From the NCBI RefSeq assembly GCF_018531195.1, contig NZ_JAHDYS010000008.1:124001-188000 (forward strand): a stretch of 64,000 nucleotides of DNA, read 5' to 3'. Both the position numbers and the translations under genes were made by a program. The notes beneath the pieces are model-generated. The model did no database searches. It was not told the origin of the DNA and saw nothing but the letters and a program-made list of their open reading frames with translations. The DNA comes from Pelotalea chapellei (GTDB taxonomy: Bacteria; Desulfobacterota; Desulfuromonadia; Geobacterales; Pseudopelobacteraceae). The stretch's first letter is position 1, and each line of letters begins with the position of its first letter. Positions 45,360 to 54,412 of the stretch are shown here, in pieces.

Positions 45360-45387
45360 AGTGTAGCCATGGTCAGTCTGCTGTCAA
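45360..45387 (-). promoter_or_regulatory. Sigma-70 promoter of sodC
   Basis: On the minus strand a consensus TTGACA (45382-45387) and TACACT (45360-45365) are spaced by 16 bases, about 35 bases upstream of the sodC ATG. Confidence 0.7.
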
Positions 45388-45435
45388 GCCTCGCCAGTCT
45401 TGACTTTCCCGCCTCTGCTCGTTATACCAGTCTTA

Positions 45436-46344
45436 ATGAAACGCTCTATTGCACAATTTGTCATGATACTGCTCCTGGCCTGTCCGCTGGCAGCTTTTGC
45501 TACCGAAGAGTATGCCCGCCAGACCGGCCGGGCCTGTTCCGCCTGCCATGTCGATCCTTCCGGCGGAGGCGAATTGACCCGCGAGGGGACAACATTTGCC
45601 GCCACGCTGACAGCGACCCCACAAAAGCCTGCCCTTTCCGCGACTGCCCGCTGGTTCCGTTTTGCCGTTGGTTACCTGCACCTGATCACTGCTTTTCTCT
45701 GGTTCGGTACCATTCTCTACGTTCACCTTGTGCTCAAACCTGCCTATGCCTCGGGAGGCCTACCACGCGGTGAAGTGCTTGTCGGCGTTGTCTCCATGGT
45801 GGTCATGGGAGTCACCGGAATCATCCTGACCCGCTTCCGGGTCGGCTCGCCTGAGCTTCTGCTGCAGTCCCGCTTCGGAATTCTGCTGCTGATCAAGATC
45901 GGCCTTTATTTGGTCATGGTCACTTCAGCGGCGTTTGTGGTTACGGTGATCGGTCCGCGCCTGAAGAAAAAACGCTCCAACTCGTCTCCGCTGATAGTCA
46001 GCGGTGACATGAGCGTTGAAGAGCTGGCTGTATGCGACGGTACCGAGGGTCGACCGGCTCTGATTGCCTTTCAGGGCACGATCTACGACGCTTCTGCCAG
46101 TCGGTTGTGGAAGCAGGGCAAGCATATGGGACGTCACCAGGCTGGGGGAGACCTGACCGAAGCACTGGCGCAAGCACCCCATGGGGCGGATCTTGTGACG
46201 GCTTTGCCTGCCGTCGGGCATCTCGTTGCCGGAATTAAGCGACCGGCTCCTCTTCACGAACGAGTGTTTTATTTCATGGCGTATATGAACCTTACGATCG
46301 TATTTTTGATCGTGCTGATCCTGGCCCTCTGGCGCTGGTGGTAG
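45436..46344 (+). CDS. Fusion: c-type heme segment, CopD-like membrane domain and cytochrome b5-like domain
   Basis: A 302-residue membrane protein. After a signal peptide (to ~residue 22) comes a CSACH heme c motif (C34, C37, H38). Residues ~68-190 are four hydrophobic helices of a CopD-type membrane domain with His candidates for heme b (GYLHLITAF, YVHLVL). Residues ~205-275 resemble the cytochrome b5-like heme/steroid-binding domain (ALIAFQGTIYDASASRLW, KHMGRHQAGGDLTEAL). A last membrane helix closes it. It may move electrons across or along the inner membrane; partners are unknown. The ATG at 45436 lacks a good ribosome site. Confidence 0.75.
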   Translation: MKRSIAQFVMILLLACPLAAFATEEYARQTGRACSACHVDPSGGGELTREGTTFAATLTATPQKPALSATARWFRFAVGYLHLITAFLWFGTILYVHLVLKPAYASGGLPRGEVLVGVVSMVVMGVTGIILTRFRVGSPELLLQSRFGILLLIKIGLYLVMVTSAAFVVTVIGPRLKKKRSNSSPLIVSGDMSVEELAVCDGTEGRPALIAFQGTIYDASASRLWKQGKHMGRHQAGGDLTEALAQAPHGADLVTALPAVGHLVAGIKRPAPLHERVFYFMAYMNLTIVFLIVLILALWRWW

Positions 46345-46352
46345 AGATGAAC

Positions 46353-46551
46353 AGGTTGTTGAAAAACAGCCATCTCGCCGCCATCCTCGAAAGCACACCC
46401 TTGTGCAGCGTAGCGCTGCGGCCCTCACCCAATCCCTCTCCCACGTGGAGAGGGCAAGGCGTGCTCTCCCCCAGCGGGGGAGAGATAGAGAGGGGGCTGC
46501 TTCCGCGGGGCGTTCTCCGGGTGCGATGATCTGACTATTTTTGAACAACCT
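46353..46551. repeat. MITE-like intergenic element, copy 2
   Basis: A 199 bp copy of the element at 24953-25158. The ends are inverted repeats: AGGTTGTTGAAAAACAG at 46353 and the complement of TATTTTTGAACAACCT at 46551. Inside are the same TCTCGCCGCC, GCGTAGCGCTG, CTCCC...GGGAG and GATCTGACTA blocks. It starts 8 bases after the stop of the preceding gene, like copy 1. Non-coding. Confidence 0.78.
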
Positions 46552-46761
46552 GAGTTTACAGCATTCTGTTGTTGCCCACCTTCACCCTGTGATCCTTCCT
46601 CATTACTCATCCTCATGTAACTCGCCAGCATCCCGCAGCTGATCTCAAGCTCCTCACCGAGCGCTTAATCTTGCTTATGGTATAGTTGGATACTGTGATG
46701 TCACTGACACAGTTGTCCTTTACTGCTGCTGTCATGATCGCAATGATTGTACGGGGGAATA

Positions 46762-47571
46762 ATGCTGCGTACGATTCTTCATCTTTCAGATATTCACTTC
46801 GGCAGCATAGATCCCCTTACTGTCACTCCTCTCATCCAGGTAGCGCACGAAGTGGCCCCGGACGTGGTGGTCGTCTCGGGGGATTTGACACAACGCGCCA
46901 GACCCAGCCAGTTCATCGATGCGCGTGCCTTCCTGGACCAGCTTCCTTCCCCGCAGGTGATCGTGCCGGGAAATCACGATATTCCCCTCTATAATATAGC
47001 CCGCCGATTCCTCCGGCCTCTCGACAATTACCGCCGCTATATCAGCGATAGACTGGAACAATACTATGCGGATACGGAGATTGCGGTGCTGGGGATCAAC
47101 ACCGCCCGCTCACTCACCTTCAAGAATGGCCGCATAAGTCTTAGGCAGATACGCCACGTCAGAGAAAAATTTTGTTCCCTTGCTTCACACATCGTGAAGA
47201 TCATTGTCACGCATCATCCGATCGATCTGCCGCGCCAGTTCGCTGGACAGGAGGTGGTGGGGCGTGCAGGACGGTTGATGAATGTACTGGCATATTGCCA
47301 CGCCGACATGCTGCTGGCAGGGCATTATCATCTCAGCCACACCGGCGATACCGCCAGCCGCTATCCCATCCCCGGATATACTGCCCTGGTGGTCCACGCC
47401 GGTACAGCCACATCCTCACGGGGGCGCGGCGAACCCAATGCCTTTAATGTCATCCGCATCGAGCGACCTTTTGTGGATATCGACCGTTATGCCTGGCAAA
47501 GTGAGACCGGGTTGTTTCAGCTTATCCGGCAGGAACGATTTGAACGGCACGAAGGGCAGTGGGTGAATTAA
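46762..47571 (+). CDS. Calcineurin-like metallophosphoesterase
   Basis: A 269-residue two-metal phosphoesterase with the full motif set: LSDIHFG, VVSGDLTQ, VPGNHDIP, THHPIDL and LAGHYHLSHTGD. It resembles phosphodiesterases acting on nucleotides or lipid head groups; the substrate is not set by sequence. GGGGGAATA precedes the ATG. It heads a run with the diacylglycerol-kinase-like and nei-like genes, spaced 56 and 7 bases, probably one operon. Confidence 0.88.
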   Translation: MLRTILHLSDIHFGSIDPLTVTPLIQVAHEVAPDVVVVSGDLTQRARPSQFIDARAFLDQLPSPQVIVPGNHDIPLYNIARRFLRPLDNYRRYISDRLEQYYADTEIAVLGINTARSLTFKNGRISLRQIRHVREKFCSLASHIVKIIVTHHPIDLPRQFAGQEVVGRAGRLMNVLAYCHADMLLAGHYHLSHTGDTASRYPIPGYTALVVHAGTATSSRGRGEPNAFNVIRIERPFVDIDRYAWQSETGLFQLIRQERFERHEGQWVN

Positions 47572-47627
47572 CTCCGGTCTTCTTAAGCATCCATACATAT
47601 CTGGCGGTTTCTCCCTGGAGTCTCAGC

Positions 47628-48560
47628 ATGATTCCTGAATCAGCGATGGTCGATCACACAAATTCTTTGCGTCTTGCAGTCATCATCAACGCCGGTTCCG
47701 GAAGCGTAAGAGATGCGGATTTGGCGGCTCAGGTATGCTCTCAATTTTCAGCAAAGGGAGTTGAGGTTGAATTCTGCGTCTGTGCCGAGGGCACTGACAT
47801 CCGGCAACATGCGGTAAAAGCACTGCAGCATGGTTGTACTGTTGTGGTTGCCGGCGGCGGCGACGGGACGGTCAGTACCGTCGCCTCAGTGGTTGCCGGC
47901 ACAAGTGCCGCGCTTGGCGTCCTTCCGCTCGGAACACTGAATCACTTTGCCAAGGATCTCGGCATACCGCTGGGCCTTGAAGAAGCGGTCGCTACGATCG
48001 TTGAGGGCAGGGTTGCAAAGGTCGATATCGGCGAGCTTAACGGCCGCACGTTCATCAACAATTCCAGCCTGGGGCTTTACCCCAAGATTGTTCGCCACAG
48101 GGAAGAGCATCAACGTCTCGGACGCTCCAAGTGGTGGGCGTTTTGCAAGGCTATCCTGATGGTGCTGGGTCGCTATTCCTTCCTGAAAGTAAAGCTTTCA
48201 ACGGATGAAAAAGAGATCATCAGGAGCACTCCCTTTGTGTTTATCGGTAACAATGAGTATGAAATTCACGGTTTGAGCATCGGTACCCGCGCCCGCATCG
48301 ACTCAGGCATCCTATCACTCTACATGACTCGTCGCGCCGGCAGAATTCGGCTGCTTGGCCTGGCCCTGCGGGGATTATTCGGTTTTTTAAAAGATTCAGT
48401 TGATTTTGATACGATCACAACCTCGGAGGTTACAATCGACACCCGCGGTCGTAGCGTCCAGGTTGCTCTTGATGGTGAGCTGTTCCAGATAGAACTTCCT
48501 CTGCGTTACCGCTGCAGGAAACAGGAGCTGGGGGTGATTGTGCGGAATGTAAAGGAGTAA
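47628..48560 (+). CDS. Diacylglycerol/sphingosine kinase-like lipid kinase (YegS/DagK type)
   Basis: A 310-residue protein of the DAGK catalytic family, phosphorylating a lipid alcohol with ATP. Motifs: IINAGSGSVR, the nucleotide-binding AGGGDGTVSTVA, LPLGTLNHFAKDLGIP and FINNSSLGLYP. Lipid substrate and direction are not known from sequence. The start at 47628 has CTGGAG 7 bases upstream. It lies between a phosphoesterase and a DNA glycosylase gene. Confidence 0.88.
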   Translation: MIPESAMVDHTNSLRLAVIINAGSGSVRDADLAAQVCSQFSAKGVEVEFCVCAEGTDIRQHAVKALQHGCTVVVAGGGDGTVSTVASVVAGTSAALGVLPLGTLNHFAKDLGIPLGLEEAVATIVEGRVAKVDIGELNGRTFINNSSLGLYPKIVRHREEHQRLGRSKWWAFCKAILMVLGRYSFLKVKLSTDEKEIIRSTPFVFIGNNEYEIHGLSIGTRARIDSGILSLYMTRRAGRIRLLGLALRGLFGFLKDSVDFDTITTSEVTIDTRGRSVQVALDGELFQIELPLRYRCRKQELGVIVRNVKE

Positions 48561-48567
48561 ATCAGCG

Positions 48568-49407
48568 ATGCCGGAAGGACCCCACATCAGGAACACTGCC
48601 GACGATCTTCGGGCTGCGCTGCTTGACAGGTACATCGAGCATTGTAAGAGTCGCCTTAAAAAAAGCGAGATCGAAGGGTGGCGGGAGAAGATTGAAGGGA
48701 GCAGGGTGGTGGCGGTACGTTCCCATGGGAAAAATCTCTTCATCGACTTTGAAAGCGGCTGGACGCTCTACAGCCATATGATGATGTGGGGATCATGGCA
48801 TGTTCACCGGCTGGACGAAGAGTGGCACAAGGAGGAGTCCAGGGCGCGGGTTGTGCTGCAGACGGCTGAGGCGGTGGTAGTACTTTTTTCGGCTCCGGTG
48901 TGCGAGCTACTGCGGAGCGATGAATTGTCGAACCATCGGACAGCGGAATTAGGCCCCGATTTTCTGGCAGATACCTTTGGTGTCGACTCTCAGCATGAAA
49001 TTCGTCGCCGACTCGCCCTTCACCCCCAGGAAAGTATCGGCGAAGCGCTCCTCAACCAGAATGTGATGGCCGGGATCGGCAACATCCTAAAGTCCGAGAT
49101 TCTTTTCGCGGTCAAAATCAATCCGCTGCGTCTCTCTTCAAGCCTGACGGAGCAGGAGTTTGAGCGTCTGATGGAGGTGGCAACGGACTTCATGCGTCGC
49201 TCCTACGAGACCCATGGTTTCAAAAAGGTATTTCTGCCTCCGGATCTGCAGGAAAAGGTGACTGGGCTCGGCTACGTCTATGGCAGAAGCCGGCGCCCCT
49301 GCCTGGTCTGTGATACTCCAATCGTAATGGTGCGTCAGGGAAAAACAAACCGCAAAACCTTCTATTGTCCTCACTGCCAGCCGGAGAAGTCGGGGCCTGA
49401 ACGCTGA
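48568..49407 (+). CDS. nei: Fpg/Nei-family DNA glycosylase (endonuclease VIII-like)
   Basis: A 279-residue base-excision repair enzyme removing oxidised pyrimidines, with beta/delta lyase action. The catalytic N-terminus is MPEGPHI (Pro2, Glu3), the helix-two-turn-helix is NQNVMAGIGNILKSEILF, and the C-terminal zinc finger has C-x2-C in RPCLVCDTP and YCPHC. It differs from Fpg in the PHIR start and is closest to endonuclease VIII. It is 7 bases downstream of the lipid kinase gene. Confidence 0.9.
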   Translation: MPEGPHIRNTADDLRAALLDRYIEHCKSRLKKSEIEGWREKIEGSRVVAVRSHGKNLFIDFESGWTLYSHMMMWGSWHVHRLDEEWHKEESRARVVLQTAEAVVVLFSAPVCELLRSDELSNHRTAELGPDFLADTFGVDSQHEIRRRLALHPQESIGEALLNQNVMAGIGNILKSEILFAVKINPLRLSSSLTEQEFERLMEVATDFMRRSYETHGFKKVFLPPDLQEKVTGLGYVYGRSRRPCLVCDTPIVMVRQGKTNRKTFYCPHCQPEKSGPER

Positions 49408-49451
49408 GATAACCCCCTGAAACTTGTGGTAATGAGAATCGACTTACGGAA

Positions 49452-49479
49452 TTGATTTTATCTTTTTCCAATCTACAAT
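49452..49479 (+). promoter_or_regulatory. Sigma-70-like promoter of the BON gene
   Basis: TTGATT (49452-49457) and TACAAT (49474-49479) are spaced by 16 bases. A short dyad CAGGAG/CTCCTG (49486-49501) lies right after the predicted start of transcription and might be an operator or a 5' hairpin. Confidence 0.55.
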
Positions 49480-49541
49480 TGATACAGGAGATGACTCCTG
49501 CAAAGTGAGAAAAGGAAATAATTCAATGAGAGGAGAAAATC

Positions 49542-49874
49542 ATGAAGACCAAAAGCTCGATTGCTATGATTCTGACTGCGGCTGCACTTATGATCCCTGG
49601 CCTGCCGCTGCATGCGGCTGATGACCATTACTCGGACAAAACGATGGGTGAAAAAACAGACGACGCAATGATAACGTCGAAAGTCAAAATGGAACTGATG
49701 GGTAACAGCGGGACAAGCGCCATGCGCACAGAGGTTGACACCAACAATGGTGTGGTTACTTTGAGCGGTACGGCTAAAAGCACGGCTGAAAAAGAACTGG
49801 CCACGCAGATTGCCAAGAAAGTAAAAGGAGTAACGAAGGTTAACAATCGGATGACTGTTCAATCTGAAAAATAG
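49542..49874 (+). CDS. Secreted BON-domain protein
   Basis: A 110-residue exported protein: signal peptide (cut near HAADD, residue ~25) and one BON domain (residues ~40-108; DAMITSKVKMELMG, EVDTNNGVVTLSGTAKS, VKGVTKVNNRMTV). BON domains bind phospholipid or peptidoglycan and are often induced by osmotic stress (OsmY-like). A strong GAGGAG precedes the ATG, a promoter lies 60 bases upstream, and two terminators follow. Monocistronic. Confidence 0.88.
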   Translation: MKTKSSIAMILTAAALMIPGLPLHAADDHYSDKTMGEKTDDAMITSKVKMELMGNSGTSAMRTEVDTNNGVVTLSGTAKSTAEKELATQIAKKVKGVTKVNNRMTVQSEK

Positions 49875-49917
49875 GGATCTTCAATATTTTTCATTTTCAG
49901 CAGCTTGAGGTGTGATC

Positions 49918-49949
49918 AAGCCCTTGTCGAATATCTGGCAAGGGCTTTT
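49918..49949 (+). terminator. First terminator after the BON gene
   Basis: AAGCCCTTG (49918-49926) pairs with CAAGGGCTT (49939-49947) around a 12-base loop, then TT. Confidence 0.8.
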
Positions 49950-49963
49950 GCAATTTTCCCATG

Positions 49964-49987
49964 AGGTGGCCATTGTCGCCTTTTTTG
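49964..49987 (+). terminator. Second, tandem terminator after the BON gene
   Basis: AGGTGGC (49964-49970) pairs, with two wobbles, with GTCGCCT (49975-49981) around CATT, followed by a run of T. A degraded member of the GGCGRCC terminator family. Confidence 0.6.
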
Positions 49988-50073
49988 TTTGCGGCAAGCG
50001 AATAAGCCCTGTCAGGGGTGCGGTGGATATAATCTTATAAGTTGATAATATCTATGCAGGGTCGATTCTGGTC

Positions 50074-50237
50074 AGGAGTCTGTCGAACTTAGGAAGTCGT
50101 AGCGAAAATTCGGCTGGGCGAGGACAGATTTAGACGATTTTGAAGGTCAATAGTTGTTCTATTGACCAAAAAAGCGGCTGAATATGATCCGTCCAGACGG
50201 ATTTGCAGTAGATTACTCCTAAGTCTGACAGGCTCCT
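50074..50237. repeat. MITE-like element with 21 bp inverted ends
   Basis: A 164 bp element in the gap before the PMT gene. Its ends (50074-50094 and 50217-50237) are inverted repeats matching 18 of 21 (AGGAGTCTGTCGAACTTAGGA-type). In the centre GGTCAATAG and CTATTGACC (50145-50167) form a perfect 9 bp hairpin. It holds no gene. No target-site duplication is obvious. Confidence 0.65.
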
Positions 50238-50259
50238 AGGTGGGGAGCAGTAATATTTC

Positions 50260-52032
50260 ATGATAACGCCAGATACTATGGAAGTGCATTCTCCAAAACG
50301 GGTTGAATCCGAGATGTGGAGCTCTGTAACAGATAAGCAGGATATCCGGCTTATGGCTTTACTGTTCCTGGGATATCTGCTGGTTGCCGTGTATAACCTG
50401 GGCAGTTTCAACGTACCTGTAACCGTATGGAAGCCTGTGAATGGCGGAGAAATGTTCGATATAGATCTCGGCAGGGAAGTTGATGTTGCCAGGATTTATT
50501 ATTACAGCGGGATCAATGAAAGCAGGTATGACAACGCGAAGTTCTTCGTCCTGTATCAGAAGGGGGGGCAATTCCATTCCCTGACAGCCATCGATAAAAA
50601 TGAGTGCGGGATCTGGAAGTATAAAGAGGTCAGTGCCAAAACCTCACGCCTCAAAATTGTCGCCAATCCGCCTGGCGGTGCACTGAACGAGATGGCAATA
50701 GTTGAGAAGGGTAAACGTGTCCCCTATACCCCCGTCAGACTTCAGGCCGGTTCCTCCTTAAGTGACCCCAAAAAACTGTTCGATGAACAGGATACTTTCG
50801 AATACGCCCCATCTTTTAAAAGCAGCTTCTATTTTGATGAGATCTATCATGCCAGGACAGCATACGAACAACTGCAACGCATGGACCAGTACGAAAATAC
50901 ACATCCTCCGCTGGGAAAACTGTTCATTGCCGCTGGTATTGCTCTGTTCGGGATGAATTCTTTTGGCTGGAGAATCGCGGGCACGCTGTTCGGGGCAGCC
51001 ATGGTGCCGGCTATGTATCTGTTTGGGAAAAAGTTATTTGGAAGCCGTTTTTTCGCTTTCTGTGCTGCCTTCCTGATGATGGTGGATTTTATGCATTTCA
51101 CTCAGACCCGCATTGCAGTGATCGATGTGTATGGAACCTTTTTTATCATTCTAATGTTTTATTTCATGCACGACTTTTACAATGGTGATTCTGATCTCCT
51201 CGATCCCGTCAGGTCCCTGCGCCCATTATTCCTGAGCGGACTCTGCTTCGGTCTGGGAGCGGCCTGCAAGTGGATCAGCCTGTATGCCGGGGCCGGCCTG
51301 GCATTTCTGGTCCTTCTCAAAATGTACTATCACTATCGTGAAAATGCGACTGGCCAAAGCAAAGCGGAGTACCTGCGGTTGAATCTGCTGCCTCTTATCT
51401 GTTTCTGCCTCCTTTTTTTCGTTGTCATACCGTCTGTAGTGTATCTGCTCTCGTACATTCCCTTTTTGCTGATCAAGGGACAGAACCATGGCCTTATTGA
51501 TATTCTTAAAAATCAGCGGGATATGTTCGTCTATCACAGTCAGTTAAAGGCAACCCACCCGTTTTCCTCCCCCTGGTGGTCCTGGCCTCTGGATCTGCGG
51601 CCGATATGGCTTTACACAGGAAGCGATCTGCCTGCGGGACAGGTCTCCTCCATTGCATCATTTGGCAATCCTGCAATTTGGTGGGCTGGAATACCGGCTG
51701 TCCTGGCGGCCGTTATCATGGCTGGCGTCAAGCGGGATCGGCGGATGGCAGTGGTTTTCACCGGACTGGCTTGCCAGTATCTGCCATGGGCGACGATCCC
51801 GAGAGTAGCCTTTATCTACCATTTCTTTTCAGTTGTGCCGTTCATGATTCTTTCACTTGTGTACGTGATGAAGGCAACCATGGAGAGGTGGCCACAAGCT
51901 CGACATGCAGCATATGCCTATCTTTGCCTGGCGGGCGGGCTCTTCATACTGTTTTATCCGGTCCTGTCAGGGCTGCAGTTGGCTGAAGGCTATTTTAAAA
52001 GTTTGAGATGGTTGAAAAGCTGGACTTTTTGA
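50260..52032 (+). CDS. PMT-type phospholipid-carrier-dependent glycosyltransferase
   Basis: A 590-residue multi-helix membrane enzyme of the dolichyl-phosphate-mannose mannosyltransferase superfamily (GT-C). An N-terminal cytoplasmic start is followed by a helix, an extracytoplasmic beta-rich domain (residues ~50-165; a jelly-roll-like insert), then the catalytic part with FYFDEIYHARTAYEQL (acidic catalytic motif), THPPLGKLFIAAG and RIAVIDVYGTFF. It would move a sugar from a polyprenyl phosphate to protein or lipid outside the membrane. The GT2 gene 32 bases downstream could make its donor. Confidence 0.85.
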   Translation: MITPDTMEVHSPKRVESEMWSSVTDKQDIRLMALLFLGYLLVAVYNLGSFNVPVTVWKPVNGGEMFDIDLGREVDVARIYYYSGINESRYDNAKFFVLYQKGGQFHSLTAIDKNECGIWKYKEVSAKTSRLKIVANPPGGALNEMAIVEKGKRVPYTPVRLQAGSSLSDPKKLFDEQDTFEYAPSFKSSFYFDEIYHARTAYEQLQRMDQYENTHPPLGKLFIAAGIALFGMNSFGWRIAGTLFGAAMVPAMYLFGKKLFGSRFFAFCAAFLMMVDFMHFTQTRIAVIDVYGTFFIILMFYFMHDFYNGDSDLLDPVRSLRPLFLSGLCFGLGAACKWISLYAGAGLAFLVLLKMYYHYRENATGQSKAEYLRLNLLPLICFCLLFFVVIPSVVYLLSYIPFLLIKGQNHGLIDILKNQRDMFVYHSQLKATHPFSSPWWSWPLDLRPIWLYTGSDLPAGQVSSIASFGNPAIWWAGIPAVLAAVIMAGVKRDRRMAVVFTGLACQYLPWATIPRVAFIYHFFSVVPFMILSLVYVMKATMERWPQARHAAYAYLCLAGGLFILFYPVLSGLQLAEGYFKSLRWLKSWTF

Positions 52033-52064
52033 CAACAACATTAATAACCTCAACCGGAGGTACT

Positions 52065-53066
52065 ATGTCTGAAGCAGCGAGATTTTCGGTGGTGGTGCCT
52101 GTCTATAATGAGGAAAATGTTCTACCGGAGATGTATTCGAGGCTGCACGCTGTCATGGAGGCACTTCATCAGCCCTACGAGATAATCTTCGTCAACGATG
52201 GAAGCTCAGACCGGACCTTCGCAATTTTGAACGAGCTATGCGAACAGGACCACGCTATCAAGGTGATCGATTTTGCCAAGAATTTTGGTCATCAAACCGC
52301 AATTACAGCTGGAATGGATTATTCCGAAGGGGAGGCTATCGTTGTCATCGATGCAGACCTCCAGGACCCGCCGGAGGTGATCCCTTTGATGATCGAACGC
52401 TGGAATGAGGGGTATGACGTTGTGTACGGCAAGCGGGGAGAGCGCAAGGGAGAAACCTTTTTCAAGAGACTCAGTGCCTCTCTCTTTTACCGGTTGATGC
52501 GAAAACTGACCGATGTGGACATTCCCGTGGATACCGGGGACTTCAGGCTGATCGACCGCAAGGTGTGCAATGCGCTCAAATCCATTAAAGAGCGCAATCG
52601 TTACATCAGGGGCATTATCAGCTGGCTGGGGTTCAAGCAGATCGGGGTGGACTTCTGCAGGGAAGAACGCTTTGCAGGGGAGACAAAGTATCCCTTCAAG
52701 AAGATGTTGAAGTTTGCCTTTGATGCAATCACCTCTTTTTCTTTCAAACCGTTGAAGCTCTCTTCATACCTGGGGATGCTGATGTCATTTTTCAGCTTCA
52801 TCTATCTGTTGTTCGTCCTTTACCAGAAGCTCTTTACTAACCAAACCGTTACCGGATGGGCCTCCAGCATGGTGGTCAATCTGTTTTTCAACGGCATTGT
52901 GCTGATGATGCTGGGTATTGCAGGGGAATATATCGGCCGAATCTACGACGAGACCAAGGGGCGGCCGCTGTACGTGGTACGGCAGGTGAAGAACTTCAGT
53001 CGCAACAGGATCGAGCGCAGATCGCGGCAATCGGCACTTTCTCAAGCTAACTTACAGGTTCCTTGA
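52065..53066 (+). CDS. GT2 polyprenyl-phosphate sugar synthase (DPM1/GtrB-like)
   Basis: A 333-residue enzyme with a GT-A domain (VVVPVYNEENVLPEM, FVNDGSSDRTF, DADLQDPPEV) and two C-terminal membrane helices (SYLGMLMSFFSFIYLLFVLY and VVNLFFNGIVLMMLGIAG). This is the DPM1/GtrB/ArnC architecture, which loads a hexose from a nucleotide sugar onto polyprenyl phosphate. The start at 52065 has CCGGAGG upstream. Its end overlaps the convergent membrane glycosyltransferase gene by 20 bases. Confidence 0.9.
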   Translation: MSEAARFSVVVPVYNEENVLPEMYSRLHAVMEALHQPYEIIFVNDGSSDRTFAILNELCEQDHAIKVIDFAKNFGHQTAITAGMDYSEGEAIVVIDADLQDPPEVIPLMIERWNEGYDVVYGKRGERKGETFFKRLSASLFYRLMRKLTDVDIPVDTGDFRLIDRKVCNALKSIKERNRYIRGIISWLGFKQIGVDFCREERFAGETKYPFKKMLKFAFDAITSFSFKPLKLSSYLGMLMSFFSFIYLLFVLYQKLFTNQTVTGWASSMVVNLFFNGIVLMMLGIAGEYIGRIYDETKGRPLYVVRQVKNFSRNRIERRSRQSALSQANLQVP

Positions 53067-54402
53067 TCGGAGTCGAAGGGAGCAGAGCGGTAGCGACCTT
53101 TGCCTGGCATTGAATTTTGATTCCATAGGCAACGGTACATCCCAGCAGCAGAAGATTCAGGGCCGAGATTGCAATGAGGAAAGGGTCGAAGGGATGGATA
53201 TGATTGCCATGCATGCCAGCAATCAGCACCTGTGCCACATTCATGAAGTGGGTGACGCTATAGCCGGCAAAGAGTGCGAGCATCTTCCGGTCCTGAGAGT
53301 ACAGAAAGGCCAGCAGGGCAAAAATAAGAGCAGGGAACAGATACCGTTCGTGCATTTTTGATGCAAGTACGAAAACAGCGGATATCAGAAACAAGGCCAT
53401 GTAATACATCCTCACCTCCCTTCTTCCTTTCACATAGACTGCCACGGCAAAAAGCGTTGCAGCCACGATGAAGAAAGCTCCCCAGGCTCTGTAGGAAAAA
53501 ACCAGCAGGATGTCGGTTTCCGGTTTGAAATTGCCACCGCTCAGGGCAAAGAGGTTAAAGGCATTGAGCGTGGCGTAGGGATACGAGGCGAGGGTGGCAG
53601 CATAATGTTTGAATATCCAGAAAGGCTCCTCTTTAAGGGCAAACGGCAGAATAAATACGATAAATACAGCTATTCCGGCCGACGCACTGATCAGCATTTT
53701 TTTCCAGTTCCGGCTGAATGTTCCGGGCAGCAATCGCTCCGAAGCGGCGCACAGGAAAAGCGGGCTGAAAATTAGCGCCTGGGGCTTTATCAGCAGTGCC
53801 AGTGCGAATAGAATCGCGGAGCGAATCAGCCAGTCCTTTGTCAGGCTAATGACAGACAAGGCGATGAACAAGCTAAAGACAGCATCTACCTGTCCCCAGG
53901 CCGCTGAATTGATGATTATTGCAGGGTTGAATCCATAAATAAGGGCAACAGCCAGGGCATATCTTCTTCCCCGGTGAGTAGAAGTCAGGCGGTAAACAAG
54001 AAGGACAGTCACCATATCGGCGAGAATGGCCGGCATTTTGATCAGTGCCAGAAATGCTGGGGAGTCATTCCCCACCAGCAGCACCTCCTTGGTCTTGCCG
54101 ATCAGAAAAAGAACATACATGTATCCCGGAGGGTAATCGGCGAACATTCCGGATGAATAAAAACCCGGAAGGTCTTTGGCCGCCTGTATTGCCCAAGCCT
54201 GAAAGGTCTGCACATCAGCAGGATATCCCTTTACCGTGACCACCAAAGCGATTCTGATCAGCAGCATGAAGGTGAGAGCGACATATATCAGCCATTGTCG
54301 GGGGGCTTCCTTCCCCTCTTGTGTACATGCCGCATATTTGCCCGCCAGCACAACTCCACCTACAAACACCGCCGAAAGCGCAACAAAAAATAATTGTGTC
54401 AT
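53047..54402 (-). CDS. Multi-spanning GT-C membrane glycosyltransferase (GT87-like)
   Basis: A 451-residue integral membrane protein with about ten helices. After the first helices it has the loop VKGYPADVQTFQAWAIQA and YPPGYMYVLFLIG, typical of GT-C enzymes that use a polyprenyl-linked sugar donor and carry an acidic residue in the first loop (here Asp in PADVQ). Family assignment to GT87/mannosyltransferase-like proteins is moderate. It follows gtrA-like on the same strand. The start at 54402 has GAGGATGTG upstream. Confidence 0.7.
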   Translation of the reverse strand: MTQLFFVALSAVFVGGVVLAGKYAACTQEGKEAPRQWLIYVALTFMLLIRIALVVTVKGYPADVQTFQAWAIQAAKDLPGFYSSGMFADYPPGYMYVLFLIGKTKEVLLVGNDSPAFLALIKMPAILADMVTVLLVYRLTSTHRGRRYALAVALIYGFNPAIIINSAAWGQVDAVFSLFIALSVISLTKDWLIRSAILFALALLIKPQALIFSPLFLCAASERLLPGTFSRNWKKMLISASAGIAVFIVFILPFALKEEPFWIFKHYAATLASYPYATLNAFNLFALSGGNFKPETDILLVFSYRAWGAFFIVAATLFAVAVYVKGRREVRMYYMALFLISAVFVLASKMHERYLFPALIFALLAFLYSQDRKMLALFAGYSVTHFMNVAQVLIAGMHGNHIHPFDPFLIAISALNLLLLGCTVAYGIKIQCQAKVATALLPSTPIKEPVS

Positions 54403-54412
54403 CACATCCTCA

